A stretch of 64,000 bases of DNA from Parabacteroides sp. An277 (GTDB lineage Bacteria; Bacteroidota; Bacteroidia; Bacteroidales; Tannerellaceae): contig NZ_NFJB01000004.1 in NCBI RefSeq assembly GCF_002159645.1, positions 84,566 to 148,565 on the forward strand, in the 5' to 3' direction. Shown one piece after another: positions 10,134 through 17,089 of this stretch; the first letter of the stretch is position 1; each line of letters begins with the position of its first letter. The notes beneath the pieces were generated by a model. That model saw only the letters and a list, made by a program, of their open reading frames with translations. It was not told where the DNA came from and did not search any database. A program made the position numbers and the translations under genes.

Positions 10134-10184
10134 AACGCGGAGGCACAGCGGGCGATTTGCCCCTCTGGCCTCCGCGTTTTTTAT
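10134..10184. terminator. Bidirectional terminator between purD and the convergent secreted-protein gene
   Basis: AACGCGGAGGC pairs with GCCTCCGCGTT (perfect 11 bp), followed by TTTTTTATG on the plus strand. On the minus strand the AA-rich left flank gives a shorter T-run. It serves purD and possibly the minus-strand gene that ends at 10196. Confidence 0.9.
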
Positions 10185-10195
10185 GCCTTACTTCG

Positions 10196-11401
10196 TTATT
10201 TAACGACGACTTTATACGTCTCCTGCTGGCACTTTACGATATAGATGCCTGTGCTCAACGGAATTGTCTGCTCTCCCGCTACCTTTGCGTGGTAACGGCA
10301 TACGCCCTGGATGCTATATACTTGCACCGGTACAACCTCCGAAGTAGCGACGGTCAGTGCACCGTTCGAGGTCCAAACCTTGCAGATTGATGCTGCATTG
10401 GGCTGGATGGATTCGTTGGCTACGCTGCTGCCTTGCGGAAAGTAATAGGTATCGCGATAGGATATAGACCACGCATCGCCTTCTGCGTTCTTATATGATA
10501 CAGTCTGTACGCGCGGATTTCCCTCCGTCATTTCATACTTGACCGCGTAGCAAGTCGTTTGGCCATTGTCCGTTGTTATCTGTTCAGCTGTGTAATTTAA
10601 GTCATCATCGCCGGTATAAGCATAAGTAATATCACGTGTATAAGTTATGACATCACCGTCCATCCAGAAATAATGGGAGGAATGCATCCGATTCAAGGAA
10701 TCATACGTGATATTCTCCTCGCCGCGTTGTATCCACATTGTCTCATCGCCCTTCCATTCATCGAAACCTAAGTAAATAATCTTGGTTACATCTCCTGCCT
10801 CATTCAAGGTACGTTCTTGCATACCAATTGTACGTCTAGCATAAACGCCTTCTGTAAAAGTAGAATCGATGCTCATGTAATTGCAAGTGCCGTCTTCTCT
10901 ATAGAAATAAGACTCTGAGCTGTGCATTTCGTCCGAGACCGTATAAGTATCCGTCAATCGGCCTTGCGTATCGTAGATATTGGTGGTTGTTTCTGTCGAT
11001 GCCTGACCGTCGTTTATTGTTTCATACACAGTACGGATCCGTTTTCCATTCTCATCATACGTATAGACATAAGAGTAATACTTCTCATTCGCCCAATTCG
11101 AGGTGGAAACATCCCACTTATAACCTTCAATACTTGCAACTTGTCCATTTTCTGTGTATGCATACAGATATTTGTACATCTTTGCACCATTTCCATCCGT
11201 TCGGATTACGCTGTCGATTTGGTTCGTCCCTGCGCTACGCAACAAACTGACCGGATTTTGTACAAGGGTAGGATTACTGAGAGATTCCGCTTGAATCTGA
11301 ATACCGAGTTGCGGTCCAGATTGCGATGTTACCTGCTGCGCCTGTACGCTCATTCCACATACTACGCTGGCCATGAGAGCCAAAAAGTAATGCTTTTTCA
11401 T
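10196..11401 (-). CDS. Secreted protein with T9SS-type C-terminal sorting domain
   Basis: A 401-residue exported protein of unknown function. A signal peptide ends near VQAQQ. The middle is a run of Tyr-rich beta-hairpin repeats (for example YLYAYTENGQVASIEGY, YDTQGRLTDTYTV) resembling YD/RHS-like repeats. The last 70 or so residues (VYSIQGVCRY...GIYIVKCQQETYKVVVK) match the type A sorting domain recognised by the type IX secretion system, so it is probably surface-attached. Expression is preceded by a leader of about 280 nt that shares promoter and RNA structure with the next minus-strand gene. Confidence 0.82.
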   Translation of the reverse strand: MKKHYFLALMASVVCGMSVQAQQVTSQSGPQLGIQIQAESLSNPTLVQNPVSLLRSAGTNQIDSVIRTDGNGAKMYKYLYAYTENGQVASIEGYKWDVSTSNWANEKYYSYVYTYDENGKRIRTVYETINDGQASTETTTNIYDTQGRLTDTYTVSDEMHSSESYFYREDGTCNYMSIDSTFTEGVYARRTIGMQERTLNEAGDVTKIIYLGFDEWKGDETMWIQRGEENITYDSLNRMHSSHYFWMDGDVITYTRDITYAYTGDDDLNYTAEQITTDNGQTTCYAVKYEMTEGNPRVQTVSYKNAEGDAWSISYRDTYYFPQGSSVANESIQPNAASICKVWTSNGALTVATSEVVPVQVYSIQGVCRYHAKVAGEQTIPLSTGIYIVKCQQETYKVVVK

Positions 11402-11454
11402 GTTATTATGCTCCTATTCCGCAGTGTTCCCCTTCCCGCGGGTTAATTAATAAT

Positions 11455-11537
11455 GTAAAAGAGGCGTAGGGAACTGTCGTTGTTACCGCATCGAGGCTCT
11501 GGACTGCCCACCGTAAAGTAATAAACGACAGCCCTAC
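11455..11537 (-). other. Long hairpin in the leader of the T9SS-type gene
   Basis: On the minus strand GGCGTAGGG pairs with CCCTACGCC and, inside, TGTCGTT pairs with AACGACA, enclosing about 43 nt. It lies roughly 60-140 nt before the start codon. Just upstream is a smaller palindromic stem around CCCTTAAGGG. It has no T-run; a regulatory or mRNA-protecting role is only a guess. Confidence 0.6.
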
Positions 11538-11592
11538 GCCGAATGCAGTTATATAACATCCCCTTAAGGGATTGGATATAACAAACATTGGC

Positions 11593-11668
11593 GCAGAAGC
11601 CGTACCTTTTATCCTTTACGGTGAAATTGTCCAGATTTCGACGCAGGATAATATCGAAACGCTTCTAC
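11593..11668 (-). ncRNA. Structured leader element, copy 1
   Basis: On the minus strand three nested stems can be drawn: GTAGAAGC with GCTTCTGC (outer), TTATCCT with AGGATAA, and GAAAT with ATTTC closing a loop CTGGACA. The same structure occurs at 13396-13471, where the inner stem changes to AAAAT/ATTTT, a compensatory G-C to A-U change. It lies about 15 nt after the predicted transcription start. I do not recognise a known riboswitch class. Confidence 0.6.
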
Positions 11669-11689
11669 GTTAATTCTTCAATACGAGGG

Positions 11690-11720
11690 CAAATATCGGA
11701 ATTATCTTTTAAAATGCAAA
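11690..11720 (-). promoter_or_regulatory. Bacteroidetes-type promoter of the T9SS-type gene
   Basis: Minus strand: TTTG (11720-11717), exactly 19 bp, then GATATTTG (11697-11690), close to the TAnnTTTG -7 consensus. Predicted start near 11683. The flanking sequence is shared with the promoter at 13497-13527. Confidence 0.7.
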
Positions 11721-11747
11721 CGAAATGCAAATTTATTTTCTCAAAAT

Positions 11748-11797
11748 GAAAACGCGGAAACGAGAAGATTATATTGTCATCTCCGGCTTCCGCGTCT
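11748..11797 (-). terminator. Terminator of the minus-strand lipoprotein gene
   Basis: Minus strand ACGCGGAA and TTCCGCGT form a stem with a 28-nt loop, followed by TTTTC. It begins about 30 bp after the stop codon at 11827. Confidence 0.65.
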
Positions 11798-11826
11798 CTT
11801 TACCTTAGTACGCCTTCTTGATTAGT

Positions 11827-13278
11827 TTACCAATCTTCCCACTCCGATTTCTGAAGTCCATATTTCTCACGCAAACTCCGCATTTGGCCTTGGATATATT
11901 CCTTTTGGGAGTCATTATAGTCATCCATGCCTGTATCCATCCTACGAAGTTGGTTCTCGTAATCGCGATAAACCCGATCCATATCTTGCTTTTGTCCTAA
12001 TTCTGATAAAGACGTTCCCTTTTCACGGTCAGCACTTATATTCGAACTTCGAACCGTACTTGGGTCACCTCCTTCTTCCATTACTCGAATCCGCTCCCTA
12101 CACGTCAAAATCCTCTTTTCTATATTCTTTAACCTCGCAGTATTAGTCGTTGTAGCTTTCAAATTACGTTCTGCAGCTCCTGTTCCATAGTTGCCTTGCC
12201 CTGCGCGAACTTGCCCACGATTTAAGCGAAGAGAAGTCCCTGCACGAGCGACTTGTTTACTTCCCGAACTGGATATCGTTTTACGAATGCCAGCCCGTTG
12301 TTTGATTAGACGTTCACGCTCGGCATAAAGCTGTTGCAATTTCTGTTTTTCTCTCGCCAACTCGGAAGCCCATGGATAGTTGGAAGGAACAGAGTTCACA
12401 CCATTCACCATTTCCACAGATTCTACAACACTACTCTGGCTGTTTGCTTGTGCTTCCTCGAGCGCTACACCTGTAGCAGTCAGTGCCGCACCAACCTCAT
12501 CCAGTGTGGAAAGAGCTTTATCCCAACGCTCTTCCTTTTCTTTTACTTTCTTATTATGTCCATCGACATATGCTTGCAATTCGGCAACTTGATACCTCAA
12601 ATCATAAGAAGGAACCATCCGCTTCAAATCTTTCAATACCAAATAAGCATTATGATATCTTCCTTCTTCCATTTCCAAAGCAGCCAGCTCTTCCAATGCC
12701 AAGGCACATATGCCTTCTTCATTTCGATGGTCCTGTGCTATCGCTTTCCGAAGGTATTCCCTTTTCATCTTGCTCTTTTCGGCATTATAAGCCATATCCA
12801 TATATTCATAACAATCAGATTCTGATTCATCCCATAAATAGGCATTGTTTACCTTCTTATCATTCAATACACGGGCATGGTCAAAGAAGAAGGCTACAGG
12901 GAAAATAATATCGGCCAGAAAAGCCGTATTAAACTTCCGGCTAAGTTTGAAATGAGCCGGTTCATATCCTGTCTTTATGGCATAAACCCGGCTCTTCCCT
13001 TGTTTATATTGCTTTGTCGAGAGTGTCAACACACCATTCCCTTCCGCATCCGTAGAACCGACATAAGTTATTACATCATCGGTTTTATACGCATTTAATG
13101 CGCCCATTTCCTTTTCATAACCATCAAAACTCGCATTCGACTTTTGATTAACCAAATAAAAGTCTGTTTCAGGAATACCTTTAACCTTCACATAGCGCGA
13201 CGACTCATAATTATGAATACCGCACGACGTCAAAAAGCAAGCTATTGCTCCAAGACAAATAACACCAAACCGTCTCAT
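11827..13278 (-). CDS. Lipoprotein with coiled-coil and TPR-like helical region
   Basis: A 483-residue lipoprotein of unknown function. Start chosen at MRRFGVICLG (13278), giving lipobox FLTSC with Cys19; an upstream in-frame start at 13344 would precede the signal. Residues 20-130 look like an Ig/carboxypeptidase-regulatory beta region, residues 150-260 are helical and TPR-like (ALEELAALEMEEGRYHNAYLVLKDLKR). Two coiled-coil runs follow (near 275-310 and 330-355). The C-terminus is charged with a long Arg/Glu helix. It shares its promoter and leader architecture with the neighbouring T9SS-type gene, which suggests co-regulation. Confidence 0.82.
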   Translation of the reverse strand: MRRFGVICLGAIACFLTSCGIHNYESSRYVKVKGIPETDFYLVNQKSNASFDGYEKEMGALNAYKTDDVITYVGSTDAEGNGVLTLSTKQYKQGKSRVYAIKTGYEPAHFKLSRKFNTAFLADIIFPVAFFFDHARVLNDKKVNNAYLWDESESDCYEYMDMAYNAEKSKMKREYLRKAIAQDHRNEEGICALALEELAALEMEEGRYHNAYLVLKDLKRMVPSYDLRYQVAELQAYVDGHNKKVKEKEERWDKALSTLDEVGAALTATGVALEEAQANSQSSVVESVEMVNGVNSVPSNYPWASELAREKQKLQQLYAERERLIKQRAGIRKTISSSGSKQVARAGTSLRLNRGQVRAGQGNYGTGAAERNLKATTTNTARLKNIEKRILTCRERIRVMEEGGDPSTVRSSNISADREKGTSLSELGQKQDMDRVYRDYENQLRRMDTGMDDYNDSQKEYIQGQMRSLREKYGLQKSEWEDW

Positions 13279-13395
13279 CTTTAAATCACTTTTGTTCTCC
13301 GTTCCCAAAAAGAATTTAATAAAACAAAGAAGCGCAGGAACCATCGCTTACTACTACTGCACCCAAACTCTTGACTATCGCCTGCAAACAAGCGC

Positions 13396-13471
13396 AGAAG
13401 CCTTGCTTTTCTATCCTTTACAGTAAAATAATCCAGATTTTGATACAGGATAATATCGAACGCTTCTACAT
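13396..13471 (-). ncRNA. Structured leader element, copy 2
   Basis: Minus strand stems: GTAGAAGC with GCTTCTGC, TATCCT with AGGATA, and AAAAT with ATTTT around CTGGATT. Compared with copy 1 (11593-11668) the outer stem is unchanged and the inner stem has a paired base change, while the CTGGA loop start is conserved. The leader to the start codon at 13278 is about 210 nt. Confidence 0.6.
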
Positions 13472-13496
13472 TAATTAATTCACAATTACAAGAACA

Positions 13497-13527
13497 AAGT
13501 TCGGCATTTTCTTTTAAAATGCAAACG
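13497..13527 (-). promoter_or_regulatory. Bacteroidetes-type promoter of the lipoprotein gene
   Basis: Minus strand: TTTG (13527-13524), 19 bp, GAACTTTG (13504-13497). Both hexamer spacing and flanks match the promoter at 11690-11720, including the upstream run of ATTTGCATTTCGTTTGC. Confidence 0.7.
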
Positions 13528-13613
13528 AAATGCAAATTTATTTTCCTTTATCCCCTATCTAAACTTTCCAACATGCTTAAGAAAACTTCTGAAGATAACT
13601 ACTTTTCTGCACG

Positions 13614-13691
13614 CATCGTCGATGTTTCTTTATCTTTAGCCTAAAGATACACAAATATCGACGATACGTATACAAATATCGACGATATTTG
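13614..13691. repeat. Phased palindrome array H (21-bp pitch, 4 palindromes)
   Basis: Four palindromes have centres at 13619, 13640, 13661 and 13682, exactly 21 bp apart: CATCGTCGATG, TATCTTTAGCCTAAAGATA, TATCGACGATA and CAAATATCGACGATATTTG. Three share the ATCGACGAT core and the second does not, so symmetry and spacing are kept where sequence is not. It lies in the divergent gap between a minus-strand and a plus-strand gene. Confidence 0.88.
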
Positions 13692-13797
13692 AAGAAAATG
13701 TAGTTACCAATGGAAGTTTTCTCGCCGTGTAAGGAAGTTTTCCCCAAAGGATATACGTTTTTCCTCCAGCAAAATGTTTTGGAATCTAAAAATTGCG

Positions 13798-13805
13798 TAC
13801 CTTTG
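13798..13805 (+). promoter_or_regulatory. -7 box upstream of the DUF6427-like gene
   Basis: TACCTTTG matches TAnnTTTG exactly, 34 bp before the chosen ATG at 13839. A TTTG occurs at 13778-13781, but the 16-bp spacer is shorter than the usual 19-21. Confidence 0.6.
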
Positions 13806-13838
13806 CGCGTCTTTATAAAAACAAGCACAAACGAGCGT

Positions 13839-14840
13839 ATGTTATATTCCAACCAGCGAAATGGATTGATATCTGCAGGGACACTTTTATATATCCTTGC
13901 GGGATGCTTGGCATGTTGGGGGGCATGTTATGTCCGTTCGATGGGTTATCCAATTCAAGAAGAAGCGGGTACGCCTCTCATCTGGCAATTCTTAAGCCGG
14001 CAATTTTCGAGCGTGACGCAAGCCTATATCATAGGGTTTGTGCTGATGGCCGGCGGTGCTTTCCTGGTACACCGCGCCAATTACGCGCTGATGCTGATTC
14101 GCGAAAAGACATTTCTGCCCATCCTGATTTACGTATTATTGGTGAGTACGAACGAAGACTTCCTTCCGCTGAAGGCCACTTCGTTTGGGGTTTTTTTTAC
14201 AATCCTGGCCATTTACGAACTATTCACAGCCTACCACGACGCGCATAACCGGCGGAATATCTTCAACGCCGCGTTGCTCATTTCGCTGGGCAGCCTGATA
14301 TGGGTCCATATCCTTTGGCTCATCCCGCTGCTGTGGTACGGGATGTATCTTTTCAGAGTGTTGAGTTTCCGGACCTTTCTCGCCACATTGCTGGCACCAG
14401 CGGCCATCTATTGGATTGTAGGAGTCTATGCACTGGGGCAACAAGACTTGGGATTGTTCACACAACCATTCGAGTCGCTCTTTACCTTCCACCCGCTTCG
14501 CATAACCGGAAACACCCTGTGGGACTGGATAGCCATCGGTTATCTTATCGGACTGACCCTTTTAGCATCCATCCACATCCTGACGCACGAATACGAAGAC
14601 AACCTGCGGACGCGCGAGTTTTTAGCATTTCTTATCTTGCTCTCCCTCTCGTCGTTCGCCCTATACTTCCTTTATGAGCAATCATCCGAAGAGTTTTTAC
14701 AGATAGCCTGCTTCCCGGCATCTATCCTGATTGCGCATCTTTTTACCGTCGTACGGAACCGTTGGACGCAAGGACTGTTCCATTTCACTAATTTATTATT
14801 TATTATTTTATTTATTCTTCGCATATGGAATTTCTCATAG
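13839..14840 (+). CDS. Polytopic membrane protein, DUF6427-like
   Basis: A 333-residue inner-membrane protein with about nine or ten hydrophobic segments and no catalytic motif I recognise. It resembles the Bacteroidetes DUF6427 family of integral membrane proteins (inference from topology and composition). The start is set at MLYSNQRNG (13839), just after a -7 box; an in-frame ATG at 13710 lies upstream of that promoter and inside the non-coding region. The 3' end overlaps the next start by 16 bp, so the pair is probably translated together. Confidence 0.75.
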   Translation: MLYSNQRNGLISAGTLLYILAGCLACWGACYVRSMGYPIQEEAGTPLIWQFLSRQFSSVTQAYIIGFVLMAGGAFLVHRANYALMLIREKTFLPILIYVLLVSTNEDFLPLKATSFGVFFTILAIYELFTAYHDAHNRRNIFNAALLISLGSLIWVHILWLIPLLWYGMYLFRVLSFRTFLATLLAPAAIYWIVGVYALGQQDLGLFTQPFESLFTFHPLRITGNTLWDWIAIGYLIGLTLLASIHILTHEYEDNLRTREFLAFLILLSLSSFALYFLYEQSSEEFLQIACFPASILIAHLFTVVRNRWTQGLFHFTNLLFIILFILRIWNFS

Positions 14841-15274
14841 AATATGGATATATTGGCGTCTTTGTTGCGGCTTTCCTGGCAGCTACCGTATTACCTTTCA
14901 GCAGTGAAGTCGTACTAACGGGTGTCCTTTTGGCAGGAGCTACTTATTGGCCCTGTATGATAGCCGCCACGCTGGGCAATTTCTTAGGAGGCATGAGTTG
15001 CTATTGGCTGGGGATGCTGGGCAAAATAGAATGGATAGAGAAATACCTGAAGCTCGATGCAGCGAAAGTATACAAAGTGCAAGATTGGATAAAGAACAAA
15101 GGTTCGTGGATGGGGTTCTTCGTTTTCTTGCCGGGCGTGGGAGACTTTATCGCGGTCGCGCTGGGTTTCCTTCGGGCAAACGTATGGATTGTAGCCATCT
15201 CCATGTTTGCCGGCAAAGCCATACGCTATTGGGTATGGATGGAATTTGTCTATCAAGTACAATCGTATATATAA
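14825..15274 (+). CDS. YqaA/DedA-type (VTT domain) membrane protein
   Basis: A 149-residue SNARE-associated/VTT-type membrane protein. The family moves lipids or takes part in membrane homeostasis. Family signs are an N-terminal re-entrant region (AAFLAATVLPFSSEVVL), a Gly-rich TLGNFLGGMSCYWLG segment and the conserved late region GSWMGFFVFLPGVGDFIAVALGFLR. The length fits the short YqaA subgroup. It overlaps the preceding membrane protein gene. Confidence 0.85.
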   Translation: MEFLIEYGYIGVFVAAFLAATVLPFSSEVVLTGVLLAGATYWPCMIAATLGNFLGGMSCYWLGMLGKIEWIEKYLKLDAAKVYKVQDWIKNKGSWMGFFVFLPGVGDFIAVALGFLRANVWIVAISMFAGKAIRYWVWMEFVYQVQSYI

Positions 15275-15285
15275 CAAAAAAACAT

Positions 15286-15293
15286 TATATTTG
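15286..15293 (+). promoter_or_regulatory. -7 box upstream of the YitT gene
   Basis: TATATTTG fits TAnnTTTG and lies 24 bp before the ATG at 15317. No clear TTTG at the -33 position. Confidence 0.5.
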
Positions 15294-15316
15294 TATTCCG
15301 TTTAAGTTAAAAAGAA

Positions 15317-16210
15317 ATGAATGTAAAGCTATCAAGAACACCTAATCGGCAATTCGTTTTGCGAGAGTTAAAAGATTATCTCATGATTGCTTTGTCCATG
15401 GTCATCTATGGAATCGGATGGACGCTTTTCCTCCTGCCCAACGACATTACGACAGGCGGCGTCCCAGGTATCGCCTCCATCGTGTATTTCGGCACCAAGT
15501 TGCCTGTACAATACACGTATTTCGCCATCAATGCCATCTTGCTCCTTTTGGCACTGAAAATCTTAGGTTTCAAATTTACCATTAAGACCATCTTTGCGGT
15601 CTTTACACTGACGGCTTTTTTGGCCATTATCCAAAAGTTTACACCTGAAGAGCCGCTTTTGCAAGACCAACCTTTCATGGCTTGTTTACTGGGTGCTACG
15701 TTCTGTGGAAGTGCGATTGGGTTGGCTCTTTCCTACAACGGAAGTACAGGAGGAACGGATATTATTGCCGCGATTATCAACAAGTACCGTGATGTATCAT
15801 TGGGTACGGTGGTTCGGATGTGCGATATGGTCATTATTACCTCCAGTTACTTCGTGCTGCAAGATTGGGAAAAGGTAATTTATGGTTATGTAACGCTCTA
15901 TGTCAGCAGTTTTGTACTCGACCAAATCGTCAACGGCAACCACCAATCGGTTCAATTCTTTATCATCTCAAAACATCACGAAGAAATTGCCCGACATATC
16001 ACAAAAGACATGCACCGAGGCGTGACAATCCTTAACGGCACCGGTTTTTATACCGGAAACGACGTTAAGATGCTCTTCGTGCTGGCCAAAAAACGCGAAT
16101 CGAACTACATTTTCCGCCTCATCAAAGACATTGACCCCAATGCTTTTGTGACGCAAAGCAACGTAAAGGGTGTCTATGGAGAAGGGTTTGACCATATCAA
16201 AGTAAAATAA
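15317..16210 (+). CDS. YitT family membrane protein (DUF161/DUF2179)
   Basis: A 297-residue protein with five or six transmembrane segments followed by a soluble C-terminal DUF2179 domain (about residues 215-297, with HRGVTILNGTGFYTGNDVKMLFVLAKKRE). The family is annotated as a putative transporter; the substrate is not known. The N-terminal region carries the typical LPNDITTGGVPGIASI and SYNGSTGGTDIIAAI motifs. It has its own -7 box and is followed by a second promoter before panB. Confidence 0.88.
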   Translation: MNVKLSRTPNRQFVLRELKDYLMIALSMVIYGIGWTLFLLPNDITTGGVPGIASIVYFGTKLPVQYTYFAINAILLLLALKILGFKFTIKTIFAVFTLTAFLAIIQKFTPEEPLLQDQPFMACLLGATFCGSAIGLALSYNGSTGGTDIIAAIINKYRDVSLGTVVRMCDMVIITSSYFVLQDWEKVIYGYVTLYVSSFVLDQIVNGNHQSVQFFIISKHHEEIARHITKDMHRGVTILNGTGFYTGNDVKMLFVLAKKRESNYIFRLIKDIDPNAFVTQSNVKGVYGEGFDHIKVK

Positions 16211-16216
16211 AATTCG

Positions 16217-16224
16217 TACTTTTG
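16217..16224 (+). promoter_or_regulatory. panB: -7 box of the panB operon
   Basis: TACTTTTG fits TAnnTTTG, 7 bp after the YitT stop and 27 bp before the panB ATG, with AAAAAAGGAATAA as a plausible leader. Confidence 0.6.
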
Positions 16225-16250
16225 CACCGTACTAAAAAAGGAATAACAAT

Positions 16251-17075
16251 ATGTCTGTAGCAAAAAGAGATGATGAAATAAAGAAGGTAACGGCATCGAA
16301 ATTACAAGAAATGAAGCTGAAGGGCGAAAAGATTTCGATGCTGACCGCGTATGACTTTACCATGGCTACTTTGATAGACCAAGGAGGTGTAGATGCTATC
16401 CTGGTAGGTGATTCGGCTTCGAACGTCATGGCTGGTTATGATACGACGCTGCCCATCAAGGTAGACGAGATGATTTACCATGCCTCTTCCGTAGTACGAG
16501 GCGTGCGCCGGGCGCTGGTCGTATGCGATATGCCGTTTGGTTCCTATCAAATAGAAGCGACGGAAGGCGTACGCAACGCAGTTCGCATGGTACAACAAAG
16601 CGGATGTGATGCTTTGAAATTGGAAGGTGGCATAGAGATTGTGCCCACGGTACGACGCATTATAGAAGCCGGTATTCCCGTGATGGGCCATTTAGGATTA
16701 ACGCCGCAAAGCATCCATAAATTCGGGTCGTATGCCGTACGGGCCAAAGAGGATGCCGAAGCTCAAAAGCTAATGGACGATGCACTTGCCCTCCAAGAGG
16801 CGGGTTGCTTTGCAATCGTGCTTGAAAAAATTCCGGCAACCTTGGCTAAACAAGTTACCGAACAACTCTCTATCCCTACCATCGGCATCGGAGCAGGTAA
16901 TGCTACCGACGGGCAAGTCCTCGTCGGGCAAGACATGTTAGGGATGAACCAAGGCTTCAAACCGAAGTTCTTACGCCGATATGCCAACTTGGCAGAAAAT
17001 ATCATGCAAGCAGTCCACGCTTACACGGAAGATGTCAAGCGCGAAGACTTTCCCAACGAACAAGAGCAATATTAA
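16251..17075 (+). CDS. panB: 3-methyl-2-oxobutanoate hydroxymethyltransferase
   Basis: First committed step of pantothenate synthesis: transfers a hydroxymethyl group from methylene-tetrahydrofolate to alpha-ketoisovalerate to give ketopantoate. The 274-residue TIM barrel is full length. It has the motifs [20 protein letters not shown] (metal-ligand Asp), DALKLEGG, and VLEKIP followed by [16 protein letters not shown]. It is followed after 14 bp by a sensor kinase gene that has no separate promoter, so the two are likely co-transcribed. Confidence 0.96.
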   Translation: MSVAKRDDEIKKVTASKLQEMKLKGEKISMLTAYDFTMATLIDQGGVDAILVGDSASNVMAGYDTTLPIKVDEMIYHASSVVRGVRRALVVCDMPFGSYQIEATEGVRNAVRMVQQSGCDALKLEGGIEIVPTVRRIIEAGIPVMGHLGLTPQSIHKFGSYAVRAKEDAEAQKLMDDALALQEAGCFAIVLEKIPATLAKQVTEQLSIPTIGIGAGNATDGQVLVGQDMLGMNQGFKPKFLRRYANLAENIMQAVHAYTEDVKREDFPNEQEQY

Positions 17076-17089
17076 AAGAATGATACGGA

